A stretch of 64,000 bases of DNA. It comes from Clostridium sp. M62/1. GTDB lineage: Bacteria; Bacillota; Clostridia; Lachnospirales; Lachnospiraceae. Every line of letters starts with the position of its first letter. Within the stretch, counting starts at the first letter, position 1. Both the position numbers and the translations under genes were made by a program. Location: contig NZ_CP085988.1 of the NCBI RefSeq assembly GCF_020736365.1, forward strand, positions 812,001-876,000. Direction: 5' to 3'. This document shows positions 45,019 to 53,762 of this stretch, one piece after another. The notes beneath the pieces are model-generated. The model searched no databases and was not told where the DNA came from. It was given only the letters and a program-made list of their open reading frames with translations.

Positions 45019-46164
45019 GTGAAAGACTTTGTATTTTCTTATCCTACCAATGTTTACTTTGGAGAGGGGGCTGCCAAAAAGGCTCTGAAGTCGGAACTGT
45101 GCAGCGCGGGCAGTACGGTCATGGTAGCCTACGGAAGAGGTTCTGTAAAAGAAAACGGGATCTATGATGAGATTACAGCCATCCTGAAGGAGATGGGGAA
45201 GCGAGTTGTGGACTTCTCCGGCATCATGTCCAACCCCACCTATGAAAAGGTACAGGAGGGCGCCGCGCTGGCGAAAAAAGAGAAGGCAGACTATATTCTG
45301 GCAGTGGGCGGAGGTTCTGTTATCGACTGCTGCAAGATCATCGCGGCTCAGGCAAAAACAGAAGAAGATATCTGGGAGATGGAGTTTGTCCAGGGAAGGT
45401 TTCCGAAGGATACAATCCCTCTCGGGGCAGTTGTCACTGCTTCCGGAACGGGGGCAGAGATGAACGGGGGCGCCGTGATCACCAATGAGGAGCTGCAGAT
45501 TAAAACCGGCGTGATGGCCTGCGCTCCCCGGTTCGCAGTGCTGGATCCCTCCTACACCCTGTCAGTGCCCGCCATGCAGGTGATTTCCGGGGCATTCGAC
45601 ACCCTGAGCCATGCCATGGAAACTTATCTTGGCCAGTCGGACGAGGATAATGTGTCTGATGATGTGGCACTGGCAGTCATGCGGAACACGGTTGTGAATA
45701 TGAGACGCTTACTTGCCGATCAGAACGACCTGCAGGCCCGGGGCAACCTGATGTGGGACTCTGCCATGGCTGAGAACGGCATTCTGAAGGTGGGCCGGCT
45801 GACGGATTTCCAGACACACCAGATGGAGCATCAGCTGGGAGCATTTACAGACTGCAATCATGGCCAGGGGCTGGCTGTCATCCACCCGGCCTACTACCGC
45901 CATATCGTCAGGGATGCAGAGGAAAAGTTTACCCGCTTTGCCAGAGAGGTGTTCGCAGTCCAGACAGCCGAAGAAGGAATTGAGGCGCTGTCATCCTTTA
46001 TCAGGGAGTGCGGTCTGCCCACAAAACTCAGGGAACTGAAATCCAGAGTGGAGATTACGCCAGAGGTGCTGAGAAAGGTTGCGGATACCTGCAATATCAT
46101 CAAATGCAATCCCCGTGAGCTCAGCAGGGATGAAATCTACGATATTTTGCTGGAATGCCTGTAA
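45019..46164 (+). CDS. Iron-containing alcohol dehydrogenase (YqhD/butanol-dehydrogenase-like)
   Basis: This 381-residue NAD(P)H-dependent dehydrogenase reduces aldehydes or oxidises alcohols. The nucleotide motif GGGSVID is near residue 97, and ASGTGAEMN follows. Metal ligands are expected in GAFDTLSHAMETY (Asp and His) and, further on, in the TDFQTHQMEHQLGAFTDCNHGQGLAVIHP stretch (His). The start is GTG 45019. As second gene of the MerR-controlled cluster it may detoxify aldehydes. Confidence 0.94.
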   Translation: MKDFVFSYPTNVYFGEGAAKKALKSELCSAGSTVMVAYGRGSVKENGIYDEITAILKEMGKRVVDFSGIMSNPTYEKVQEGAALAKKEKADYILAVGGGSVIDCCKIIAAQAKTEEDIWEMEFVQGRFPKDTIPLGAVVTASGTGAEMNGGAVITNEELQIKTGVMACAPRFAVLDPSYTLSVPAMQVISGAFDTLSHAMETYLGQSDEDNVSDDVALAVMRNTVVNMRRLLADQNDLQARGNLMWDSAMAENGILKVGRLTDFQTHQMEHQLGAFTDCNHGQGLAVIHPAYYRHIVRDAEEKFTRFAREVFAVQTAEEGIEALSSFIRECGLPTKLRELKSRVEITPEVLRKVADTCNIIKCNPRELSRDEIYDILLECL

Positions 46165-46173
46165 GCTTCCGGG

Positions 46174-46285
46174 ATGAATCAGCATAGATATATCGCCATA
46201 GATAAATCGGCATAGATAAAACAGCATAGATAAAACAGCATAGATGAATCAGCACAGAGAAGTCAGTATAGATAAATCAGTATAG
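46174..46285. repeat. Eight tandem copies of a 14-bp repeat
   Basis: Eight contiguous 14-bp units with consensus ATAAATCAGCATAG fill the gap between the alcohol dehydrogenase and the first flavodoxin gene. Units four and five are identical; others differ by one to five bases. There are no spacers, so it is not a CRISPR array. It ends 17 bp before the flavodoxin start codon. Confidence 0.92.
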
Positions 46286-46302
46286 AAAGCGGGGATGCGA
46301 AT

Positions 46303-46998
46303 ATGTTCAGAAAAATAGCGTGCCTTATGATGGCCGCCGTGATGATATTCTCTCTGTCTGCCTGCGGGAAAGCCCGGCCAGAGGACGGCGAGATCTCCGT
46401 CTCCATAGAAGAGACACCCGGTGGACAGGTGCCTGATGGACAGGAGAAGGATGCGCAGGAACCCGGGACCTCTTTGGATGAAACAGAGGCAGCTCAGCAG
46501 GAGCAGACTGCTTCCGGTACAGGAAATACACTGGTCGTGTACTTCTCCTGGTCTGGAAATACAGAAGAAATGGCCTCCTATCTGGCCGAACAGGCGGGGG
46601 GAGAGCTGCTGGAGATAGAGCCTGCAGTTCCGTATCCGGAAGACTACAGCGAATGCGGGGATGTTGCCAAAAATGAGCGTGACGAAGATGAGCGTCCTGC
46701 CATCGAAAACCTGCCGGAATCCCTGGAGCAGTATGATACCATCCTGGTGGGCTATCCGATCTGGTGGCACACAGCGCCCATGATAATAGGGACATTTTTA
46801 GAGAGCTATGATTTGACGGGAACCGATATCTATCCATTCAGCCAGTCAGCATCTATGGACACAGAGCAGTTTGAAAATTCCATGGATTTTGTGCGGGAGA
46901 GCGCGGGAAACGCCAATGTCCACGAGGGTCTTTTTGCAGAACCCTCCGACACGGAAGCCATAGACAGGTACCTGACAGAGAATGGGCTCATTCAGTAA
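46303..46998 (+). CDS. Flavodoxin-like lipoprotein 1
   Basis: This 231-residue lipoprotein has a signal peptide ending in the lipobox SLSAC (Cys about residue 20), an acidic Gln/Glu-rich linker to about residue 70, and a flavodoxin domain. The FMN phosphate loop is VVYFSWSGNTEEMA, and YDTILVGYPIWWHTAPM is typical of the flavodoxin_4 group. It would be anchored outside the membrane and bind FMN, an unusual place for a flavodoxin. It is part of the MerR-linked cluster. Confidence 0.92.
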   Translation: MFRKIACLMMAAVMIFSLSACGKARPEDGEISVSIEETPGGQVPDGQEKDAQEPGTSLDETEAAQQEQTASGTGNTLVVYFSWSGNTEEMASYLAEQAGGELLEIEPAVPYPEDYSECGDVAKNERDEDERPAIENLPESLEQYDTILVGYPIWWHTAPMIIGTFLESYDLTGTDIYPFSQSASMDTEQFENSMDFVRESAGNANVHEGLFAEPSDTEAIDRYLTENGLIQ

Positions 46999-47089
46999 AA
47001 TCTGTGCAGGGATGGAGTTTACTGTCTGGATTCAGGCTGTGACTGGACAGAAGGAAAAAGGGAATTGTTTGATTCAGAAGGAGGAAAGG

Positions 47090-47809
47090 ATGGAACGGCC
47101 TTATACCATATGCCATATTTTAAGTGCCCTCGACGGCAAGATTACAGGCCCCTTTATGGGGATGCCGGAAGTGTCGGCAGTCAGCGGAGAGTACGCGAGG
47201 ATTCGGGATGAATACCATGCAGATGCATGGCTCTACGGCACGAAAACCACGAAGGAATTTACAGATTTTCAGAAGCCGGTGCTGGATGAAGGCAAAACGG
47301 ATGTCCCGGAGGGAGATTTCATTGCCGGGGCCCATGAGTCGCTTTACTATGTTTCCATCGATACACTGGGAGAAATTGCATGGTCCTCGGGAACCTTCAG
47401 GAAAAGCGGAAGGCCTGATGCCCACGTAATCGAGGTTCTGACAGAGCAGACGCCGACGGCCTACCGCGGGTACCTGCGCCGGCAGGGCATATCTTATATC
47501 ATTGCCGGGAAGGAGGAGCTGGACTGCCGGACTGCCGTTAAAAAGCTGTATGAGTTCTTCGGGATTAAAACCATGCTGATCTGCGGCGGCGGAATGATCA
47601 ACTGGACATTCCTGCAGCAGGGTGTGGTGGATGAATTCAGTCTGCTGCTGGCTCCTGTGGCCGATGGAAGTCCGGATACTGTATCGGTGTTTGAGCAGGC
47701 GCCTGCTCTGTCTGAGAGCGTGCCGGTGGGATTTCGTCTTAAAAAGGCTGAGGTGCTCAGGGGGGACGGAGTCCGGCTCCTCTATACAGCAGCCGGGAGG
47801 GAGCCGTAA
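47090..47809 (+). CDS. RibD C-terminal-domain/DHFR-like reductase
   Basis: This 239-residue protein resembles stand-alone RibD reductase domains (dihydrofolate-reductase fold, NADPH-dependent). It has YTICHILSALDGKITGPFMG at the N-terminus, ADAWLYGTKTTKEF, YIIAGKEELDC and CGGGMINWTFLQQGVVDEFSLLLAP near the end. Start ATG 47090 follows GAAGGAGG; an upstream in-frame ATG at 46982 lies in the previous gene. Lying between two flavodoxin genes, it may act on a flavin-related or folate-like substrate, but this is inference. Confidence 0.88.
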   Translation: MERPYTICHILSALDGKITGPFMGMPEVSAVSGEYARIRDEYHADAWLYGTKTTKEFTDFQKPVLDEGKTDVPEGDFIAGAHESLYYVSIDTLGEIAWSSGTFRKSGRPDAHVIEVLTEQTPTAYRGYLRRQGISYIIAGKEELDCRTAVKKLYEFFGIKTMLICGGGMINWTFLQQGVVDEFSLLLAPVADGSPDTVSVFEQAPALSESVPVGFRLKKAEVLRGDGVRLLYTAAGREP

Positions 47810-47879
47810 GCAGGGCAGCAGGACGAGAGGCAGATGATAAATGGGACAGGGATTTAAGACAGGAAGGAGCGATTAAAAG

Positions 47880-48554
47880 ATGAAACGACTGCAGGTTATT
47901 TTTCTCTTTTCGGTTCTGGTTTTTGTTCTGACAGCCTGCGGCTCAGAGCAGAAATCAGCAGACACGGTATCGGATGATTCCGGCAGCCAGGCGGCAGAGA
48001 AAGGCGCTTCTGCCGGCTCAATTTTGATTGCCTATTTCTCCGTGCCGGAAACAGACGGTGTGGATGCCGTGGCCGGAGCCAGCCGGGTTGTGGCTGACGG
48101 AGAGGTATTGGGAAACAACCAGTATGTGGCACAGCTGATTCAGCAGGAGGTTGGCGGTGAGCTGTACCGCATTGAGACGGTGCAGGAATATCCGGGCAGC
48201 CACGATCCGCTCCTGGACTTTGCCTGTGAGGAGAAGGCAGAGCAGGCCAGGCCAAAGCTTGCCGGTCAGATTGAAGATTTAGACAGCTATGACACGATTT
48301 TTCTCGGATACCCCAACTGGAACGCCGATCTTCCCATGCCGCTGTATACCTTCCTGGAGGAATACGATTTTGGCGGGAAGACTATCATCCCCTTTACCGT
48401 TCACGGAGGCAGCGGCTTTTCCAGAACCATTGATACCATTTCTGAGCTGCAGCCAGATGCAAAGGTTGTGGAGGACGGCCTTTCCATCTCCCGAAACAGC
48501 GTTTCTGAGGCGCAGGATGCTGTGACAGAATGGATTGCCGGTCTGGGACTCTGA
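47880..48554 (+). CDS. Flavodoxin-like lipoprotein 2
   Basis: This 224-residue lipoprotein has a signal peptide with lipobox VLTAC (Cys about residue 20) and a flavodoxin-type domain. The N-terminal loop ILIAYFSVPETDGVD differs from the usual SxTGNT phosphate loop, so FMN binding may be altered. YDTIFLGYPNWNADLPMPLYTFLEEYDFGGKTIIPF is well conserved. It is the last gene before a terminator. Together with lipoprotein 1 and the RibD-like protein it suggests an extracytoplasmic flavin redox module. Confidence 0.9.
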   Translation: MKRLQVIFLFSVLVFVLTACGSEQKSADTVSDDSGSQAAEKGASAGSILIAYFSVPETDGVDAVAGASRVVADGEVLGNNQYVAQLIQQEVGGELYRIETVQEYPGSHDPLLDFACEEKAEQARPKLAGQIEDLDSYDTIFLGYPNWNADLPMPLYTFLEEYDFGGKTIIPFTVHGGSGFSRTIDTISELQPDAKVVEDGLSISRNSVSEAQDAVTEWIAGLGL

Positions 48555-48555
48555 T

Positions 48556-48583
48556 TGCCCGCTTACTTGCGGGCAGGGTTTTT
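48556..48583 (+). terminator. Terminator after flavodoxin-like lipoprotein 2
   Basis: The stem TGCCCGC/GCGGGCA (48556-48562 with 48569-48575) has a six-base loop and is followed by GGGTTTTT. It begins just after the stop codon and ends the MerR-linked cluster. Confidence 0.85.
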
Positions 48584-48686
48584 CGGGCAGAAATACACTG
48601 GGGCAAAGCACAGTCTGTCCCTGAGGGGGCCCGCTCCCAGGCGGAGAAATCCTCTTGGGTAACTTCCATTTAAACAGGAGGCAGTT

Positions 48687-49361
48687 ATGAAATCAAAAAT
48701 GATTATCAGGCTCAGTATTGACTTTGCCATGACAGTTCTCCTTCTGCTGCTGATGGCCAGACAGCTCACAGGAGAGGCTGCCCACGAATGGCTGGGAGCG
48801 GGAATGTTTGCGCTGTGGATCCTGCACCACATCCTGAACTTTAAATGGTACAGTCACATAGGGAAAGGGAAATATACGCCGCCCCGCATGTTCCAGCTGG
48901 CCGTCAACCTGCTGTTGTTCATTTCCATGGCTGGCATGATGATCAGCGCAGTGATTCTTTCCAGGGAAGTATTTCGCTTTTTGCCGATTTCTGGAGGAAT
49001 ATCACTGGCGCGGTCTATGCATATCCTGTGTGCCTTCTGGAGCTTTGTGCTGATGGCGCTGCATCTGGGGCTTCACTGGAACATGATTCTGGGACATATC
49101 GGAAGGGCGGCCGGTCTGGTTCTCCCAAGGCCTGCCCGGACGGCCCTGGGTATCGCCGGCGCAGCAGCAGCCGTGTATGGACTGTACGCGTTTTAAAAAA
49201 ATCAGTTACTGTCCTATCTGTTTCTCACCCCCCACTTCGTATATTTTGACTTTGAACGCCCTGTCATTCTGTTTGCTGCAGAATACATGGCAATCATGGA
49301 ACTGTTCGTATTTGCAGGCCATTACGGAATGAAGGCACTGAAAAGGCTTAGCAGACCCTGA
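48687..49361 (+). pseudogene. DUF4405-type membrane protein with an in-frame stop codon
   Basis: The first 169 codons encode a four-helix membrane protein of the DUF4405 type, with IRLSIDFAMTVLLLLLMARQ and conserved His residues (EWLGAGMFALWILHHILN, MALHLGLHW) that could bind heme. A TAA at 49194-49196 stops the frame. The same frame then continues for 55 codons (NQLLSYLFLT, YFDFERPVILF, FVFAGHYGMKALKRL) to TGA 49361, giving the normal C-terminus of the family. It is therefore a nonsense change rather than a frameshift, near a run of T4A7. The shortened protein might still insert but lacks its last helix. Confidence 0.82.
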
Positions 49362-49508
49362 TATGGTTAATAGTGAGCCAGTAGAAGTCGGCTGCGAAAA
49401 ATGATATACTCAGGATACCTGCTCTCTGGTTTTCTCTCCGGTATGTCTCACCGGAAGGATGAGAAATCAGAGAGCGAACAGAATGATGCACCACAAAGGA
49501 GAATGAGT

Positions 49509-50105
49509 ATGAAAAAGAAAAAAGCAGCAGTATTTCTGACCGCGCTGGCGTTATGCACATGGGCGCCCCAGACCGTTGTGGGAACCTCCGGCCTGATTGT
49601 GGCGGAGGCCCACAGCGGGCGCACCGACGCATACGGAGGACACAGGGACAATAAAAACAAAAGCGGATTGGGAAATTATCACTATCACTGCGGCGGTCAT
49701 CCGGCTCACCTGCATACAAACGGTGTCTGCCCGTACAGCGGCGGCTTCGTTAGCAGTGGCTCTGGCAGCACCGGCTCCGGCAGCACTGGAACTGGGGCAG
49801 GTATTCCGGCACAGGAGCCGGCTACACCAGCTGTCCCTGAGCATATAGACAGAATCTTTGACGCTGTATATTATGCCGATCACAATGAAGATTTGTACGG
49901 GGCATTCGGATATAACCAGGAGGACCTTCTGAATCACTTCTTGACATCAGGAATGAAGGAGGGGCGTGTGGCCTCAGAAGCCTTTAATATAAGCGTATAC
50001 AAAGAAAATAATGCAGATCTGGTGCAGGCCTTTGGAGACAACTTGCCTGCTTACTACGAACATTACATGAATTTCGGATACGATGAAAACCGTATCTGCC
50101 ATTAA
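49509..50105 (+). CDS. Secreted YHYH-domain protein
   Basis: This 198-residue exported protein has a signal peptide (KKKKAAVFLTALALCTWAP), a His-rich YHYH motif (GNYHYHCGGHPAHLHTNG, about 55-75) likely to bind metal, and a Gly/Ser/Thr linker. It ends with a pair of FDAVYYADHNEDLYGAFGY-type repeats common in Lachnospiraceae surface proteins. The start is ATG 49509 after AAAGGAGA; upstream in-frame ATGs lack spacing to a site. The function is unknown; metal capture at the surface is a possibility. Confidence 0.86.
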   Translation: MKKKKAAVFLTALALCTWAPQTVVGTSGLIVAEAHSGRTDAYGGHRDNKNKSGLGNYHYHCGGHPAHLHTNGVCPYSGGFVSSGSGSTGSGSTGTGAGIPAQEPATPAVPEHIDRIFDAVYYADHNEDLYGAFGYNQEDLLNHFLTSGMKEGRVASEAFNISVYKENNADLVQAFGDNLPAYYEHYMNFGYDENRICH

Positions 50106-50121
50106 TTTTTCCGGGGGAGGC

Positions 50122-50175
50122 AAATGTCGCTTTTGCGACCTGCCGCAGGCGGAGAATCCTGCAAAGCAGGATTCT
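50122..50175 (+). repeat. Dispersed double-hairpin repeat, copy 2
   Basis: This 54-bp copy matches copy 1 (18531-18584, minus strand) at 48 of 54 positions; all six differences are transitions. Two of them (positions 6 and 17) change a C-G pair to a T-A pair, keeping the first hairpin. The second hairpin AGAATCCTGC-aaa-GCAGGATTCT is identical, and TTTCTT follows, so it could act as a terminator after the YHYH gene. Confidence 0.82.
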
Positions 50176-50218
50176 TTCTTATGACATAACATCATCAGAC
50201 ACGGCATGATGAAAATGG

Positions 50219-50247
50219 TTGAATTTTCTGGTATTTTTTTGTAGAAT
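50219..50247 (+). promoter_or_regulatory. Sigma-70-type promoter of the retron-like locus
   Basis: TTGAAT (50219-50224) and TAGAAT (50242-50247) are separated by 17 bp in AT-rich DNA. The OLD-like gene starts about 100 bases downstream. Confidence 0.7.
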
Positions 50248-50351
50248 AAAATCAAAATGCTGAGTTTGTGATACAGAAAAAGAAAAGACAGAAAATCACC
50301 TTGCTTTAACTGATTTTATGCGCAGATTTTACACAGGAAAGAAGGCATGCC

Positions 50352-52358
50352 GTGTCTTTAGTTGAGATTTCAATTAAAAATTATAAGTCTATCAGCAGCT
50401 GCGTATTCCGCCTGAACGGTGTCACAGCTCTTTTAGGGGAAAACGGAACAGGAAAGAGCAATATCCTCTCCGCTGTCAGGTACTTTTATGATAATCTTAT
50501 CTCCCGCTCCGAGTCGGATGAGATTTTCGACCACAACAACCGTCTGAATAACCGTGTAGAAATTGCCCTGACCTACGATCTGGGCCGGCTGAAGCAGTAC
50601 GCCCGGGTCAACCTGAGAAATGAGGAAACAAGGTATGCCAGCTACTATGAAAAGATTCTGGGAATTTCTGCAGAGGATATGATGACTGTGCGGATGATAA
50701 AGATCCGGGATATGCCTGTGCGCTGGAGCCATGATGCCGATACCAGAAAGCTGATAGCAGGCCTCTTTCCCCTCTATTTTGTGGATGCGAGACAGATCGA
50801 TCTGGTGAACTGGGAAGTACTCTGGAAGCTGGTGGGTGATCTTGTAAAGCCGGAAAATACGGTGGAGAAAGAACTTCGCCAGGAGCTGGTAAATGCCATT
50901 GGAGAGGTAAGCGGACAGATGAAAAGCCGGCTGGATCAGATACAGGGCGGGCTGGAGAGGAAGAACATTAAAATTGAGCCCTACTCCAGAAAAGAGTTTG
51001 CAGTGGCCCTGTCTAAACTGTATCTGTCCGGGGAAAGATATCAGTTTGACGAGAGCAGCCTGGCGGAGTTTTCCAATGGCACCAATGCGTTCAATTTTAC
51101 GAATCTGCTTTTCCATATCCTGAGGCTGATGGCGGAAACGAAGATGAAGGAACCTTTAGTGATACTGGATGAGCCTGAAATCTCCCTTCACAGTCACATG
51201 ATCGATGAACTGGCGGAAATTTTCAGCCAGTGCAGGTATGATGTGAGAGTTCTGCTGGCCACCCATTCGGCCAGACTGATCAGAAATATTCTGGTGCAGG
51301 AGGGGGGAGAGAACCAGCTCTATCAGGTCTACCGAAGAGGAGAGGAGACGAAAATCTCCCGTTTTCAGATGTTCCGGCAGGACAGTGAAATGAGGGAGCG
51401 CTATTTTATCACGGATCAGCATGCCAGTGCATACTTCGCCAGGGCCCTGTTTCTGGTGGAAGGAGAAACGGAGCTGGAGGTATTTCAAAGCCGGTTTTTA
51501 AAGGAGCTTTATCCTCTGCTGGGGCAGGCAGAGCTGATCAAAGGCATGAGTGACGACGTGGTGTACCGCATCGTTTCCCCAAAAAAGAGGGGATACCGCA
51601 TACCGGTAACCATTCTCATGGATCTGGATAAGGTTTACACCTATCCGGAGAAGCTGAAGAAAAAATACTTTCATATGTGCAGGACAGGGGAAAATTATTT
51701 TTTCTATAAGAAAACAGAATCCCGCTCCTCGTCCAGGGCTACCCTGGCGGCAAGAAGAAACCGCATATACCGAATGGCGGAAAAATGCCGGTTTCATTAC
51801 ATAAAGCCGTTCTATCTTGCAGAGGATGAAAACTATCAGGAGTTTGTCAGTCTGATTCAGGAATATTTTAAAGAATACGGGATTTTTATTGCCCGCACAA
51901 CGATTGAGGGAATGCTGGTGACGGCGGAAAATCTTCCTCTGTTCCTGCAGTTTTTGGAGAAGCGTTTTCCGGTGTGCTATCACAATATCATTCCGTTTTA
52001 CAGGGGCCTTCCGGGAGAGGGAGAGAGGCTCACCTTCGTGCGTCTCCTGCTGGGAGGGGAGTGCGACTATGGAATGAATTACCGGGGGATTAAAAAGGAA
52101 AATCCGGCCATGGACGAGGACCTGAAAAGGCTGATGGAGAGAAATCTGATCTCGAAGACCTCCTGGGCAGCCGACTGGCTCTGCTTTTATTTCTGCCGGC
52201 TGGCAGGCTTTGAGGATTCTGGTCCGCAGGAGCAGAGAGAATTTTTCAGAAAGATGGAAAAAGAAGGAAGGAGGGAGTTTTTCAGAAAGACCTTTGAGAG
52301 AGATTTCCCGGAGTTAGGAGAACTGATGCATATGGTATGCGGGATGAGCCAGGAATAG
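50352..52358 (+). CDS. OLD-family-like ATPase with TOPRIM domain (probable retron effector)
   Basis: This 668-residue protein has an ABC/AAA-type ATPase head split by a helical region. Walker A is GENGTGKS (29-36), Walker B is VILDEPEIS (Asp 273, Glu 274), and the switch is LLATHSARLIRN (about 302). A TOPRIM-type domain follows, with LVEGETELEVF (about 367-377) and ILMDLDKVY (about 417-425). OLD nucleases and retron effectors such as that of Eco8 share this layout, with the TOPRIM acidic residues cutting DNA or RNA. The start is GTG 50352 after GGAAAGAAGG. It is the first gene of the candidate defence locus, upstream of the RNA and RT genes. Confidence 0.88.
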   Translation: MSLVEISIKNYKSISSCVFRLNGVTALLGENGTGKSNILSAVRYFYDNLISRSESDEIFDHNNRLNNRVEIALTYDLGRLKQYARVNLRNEETRYASYYEKILGISAEDMMTVRMIKIRDMPVRWSHDADTRKLIAGLFPLYFVDARQIDLVNWEVLWKLVGDLVKPENTVEKELRQELVNAIGEVSGQMKSRLDQIQGGLERKNIKIEPYSRKEFAVALSKLYLSGERYQFDESSLAEFSNGTNAFNFTNLLFHILRLMAETKMKEPLVILDEPEISLHSHMIDELAEIFSQCRYDVRVLLATHSARLIRNILVQEGGENQLYQVYRRGEETKISRFQMFRQDSEMRERYFITDQHASAYFARALFLVEGETELEVFQSRFLKELYPLLGQAELIKGMSDDVVYRIVSPKKRGYRIPVTILMDLDKVYTYPEKLKKKYFHMCRTGENYFFYKKTESRSSSRATLAARRNRIYRMAEKCRFHYIKPFYLAEDENYQEFVSLIQEYFKEYGIFIARTTIEGMLVTAENLPLFLQFLEKRFPVCYHNIIPFYRGLPGEGERLTFVRLLLGGECDYGMNYRGIKKENPAMDEDLKRLMERNLISKTSWAADWLCFYFCRLAGFEDSGPQEQREFFRKMEKEGRREFFRKTFERDFPELGELMHMVCGMSQE

Positions 52359-52437
52359 GCTGGAGGAGCCAGAGCTTTTCGGATGAGGTTTGGCATTCAG
52401 AAGCGGAAAACAGAGAAACATAGTAGAAAAAATCATA

Positions 52438-52608
52438 GAACGGGCAGCAACCTGATCTCAATACTAGCAGAGAGACAGACCCTGAGGGAGCGACAGTTCC
52501 ACAGACCAGGGTGAGAGAGCCACTTTCTGACTGGGGTACCGGCAGAAAATGGGAAGGATGGCGGGGAATTATTAAACACCTTGCGAATTTTCAAGACGGT
52601 GCCCGTTC
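52438..52608 (+). ncRNA. Candidate retron msr-msd RNA
   Basis: The 262-bp gap between the ATPase and RT genes holds a perfect 9-bp inverted repeat, GAACGGGCA (52438-52446) with TGCCCGTTC (52600-52608). It encloses 153 bases and ends 12 bases before the RT start, as retron a1/a2 arms do. AGC occurs at the end of the first arm (52446-52448), where retrons carry the branching G. Inside are an ACCCTG/CAGGGT stem (52479-52512) and the hairpin CCACTTTCTG/CAGAAAATGG (52520-52552, nine of ten paired). An alternative fold pairs GAAAAT and AAGG with CCTT and ATTTTC (52545-52592). The assignment is inferred from structure and position only. Confidence 0.6.
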
Positions 52609-52620
52609 GGAGCGATGCAG

Positions 52621-53718
52621 ATGAAGAAGATTTATGGATGGGATTATTACTGCGAAAGGATCCTGCGAAAGAGCCAGCTGTTTATTGAGAACAGTCTGGC
52701 AGAAAAGGAAAACAGCTATATCGTCTTTGACATCAGAGACAGGGGAAAAGAGAGGACTATCTGCCAGGTGGACAAGACCAGCGGATTATATCAGCTTCAG
52801 AACAATCTGAACAGAAATCTGCTTGCGAAAATTCCGCTTTCCAAGGCAGCGGCAGGCTTTGTCAGGGGGCTGAGCTACCAGGATTACCTGAGATCTCACT
52901 GCGGAAAGAAGTTCCATATGCGCCTGGATATACACCATTTTTTTGATCATGTGACAGAAGAACAGGTGATAAAAAGCCTGGAGGAATTTGTCCAGGATGA
53001 GAAAATCAGAGAAAATATCGGGGAGATTACGACTTTTAATGGGAAACTCCCCCAGGGAGCTGTCACTTCCCCTGCTGTGTCAAATATTGTTTTCAGAAGG
53101 ATCGATCAGCGTATTTTAAAGTACTGCCAGTCTGTGAGGAAGGTCAGGGAAGGAAAAAAATTTTATCAGGAGGATCTGATCTATACCAGATACGCAGATG
53201 ATATGATGTTTTCCAGTGACTATCTGGACTTCAGAAGGGATTTGTTCGTGTACAGGATGATCAAGCATATTCTCAAAGAAAATGGTTTTTCTCTCAATGT
53301 AAAGAAAACCTATATGGCAGAAGGTGAGATTTCATTGTCAGGGTTTGTGGTGGGAGGAGAGGAAAATGGCTGTTCTGTCAGGCCTTCCAGAAAGCGGCTG
53401 AGAGAGATTAACAGGATTCTCGCTTATTTCGATGCAAGGAGGGAGCTGGACGGCTGCCCCTATGAGGCAGACATAAAAAAGCTGCGAGATCCCAGAGTGA
53501 TCGATAACGTGAATTTAATGTTTCCAGATGGCTCTGTTGCCAGGTTCAGCAATAAAAAATCTCTGATCAATTATCTGTGCGGCTACAGAGCCTTTCTGAT
53601 CACCTTCCTGAAAGGGGAAAATGGACAGGGTTCTTCCCAGAGAGCCCTGCAGGGAAAGATCAGGAATCTGGAAAAACTCATCGACCAGTGCCAGAGATGG
53701 TGGTTCCACATTGAGTAG
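52621..53718 (+). CDS. Retron-like reverse transcriptase
   Basis: This 365-residue reverse transcriptase has the palm aspartates in RLDIHHFF (Asp 103) and YADD (191-194). It also has LPQGAVTSPAVSN and the thumb-like C-terminus with INYLCGYRAFLITF seen in retron RTs. The retron-specific spots are divergent: the NAxxH position reads YLRSH and the VTG position reads LSG (ISLSGFVVGG). No maturase or endonuclease domain follows, so it is not a group II intron RT. I choose ATG 52621 because CGGAG is eight bases upstream; ATG 52615 is too close. Diversity-generating and DRT-type RTs are the alternatives. Confidence 0.88.
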   Translation: MKKIYGWDYYCERILRKSQLFIENSLAEKENSYIVFDIRDRGKERTICQVDKTSGLYQLQNNLNRNLLAKIPLSKAAAGFVRGLSYQDYLRSHCGKKFHMRLDIHHFFDHVTEEQVIKSLEEFVQDEKIRENIGEITTFNGKLPQGAVTSPAVSNIVFRRIDQRILKYCQSVRKVREGKKFYQEDLIYTRYADDMMFSSDYLDFRRDLFVYRMIKHILKENGFSLNVKKTYMAEGEISLSGFVVGGEENGCSVRPSRKRLREINRILAYFDARRELDGCPYEADIKKLRDPRVIDNVNLMFPDGSVARFSNKKSLINYLCGYRAFLITFLKGENGQGSSQRALQGKIRNLEKLIDQCQRWWFHIE

Positions 53719-53762
53719 AGAGGGGAATCCCTGAAAACTTATATGAAACAGAGGAGAAGTGA

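Noticed and set aside
46174..46285. CRISPR array
   Set aside because: The 14-bp units are directly adjacent without spacers, and no cas genes are present.
50352..52358. The TOPRIM protein as the missing JetD partner of jetABC
   Set aside because: It lies 43 kb away, has its own ATPase domain of OLD type, and sits with an RT gene; JetD has a different architecture.
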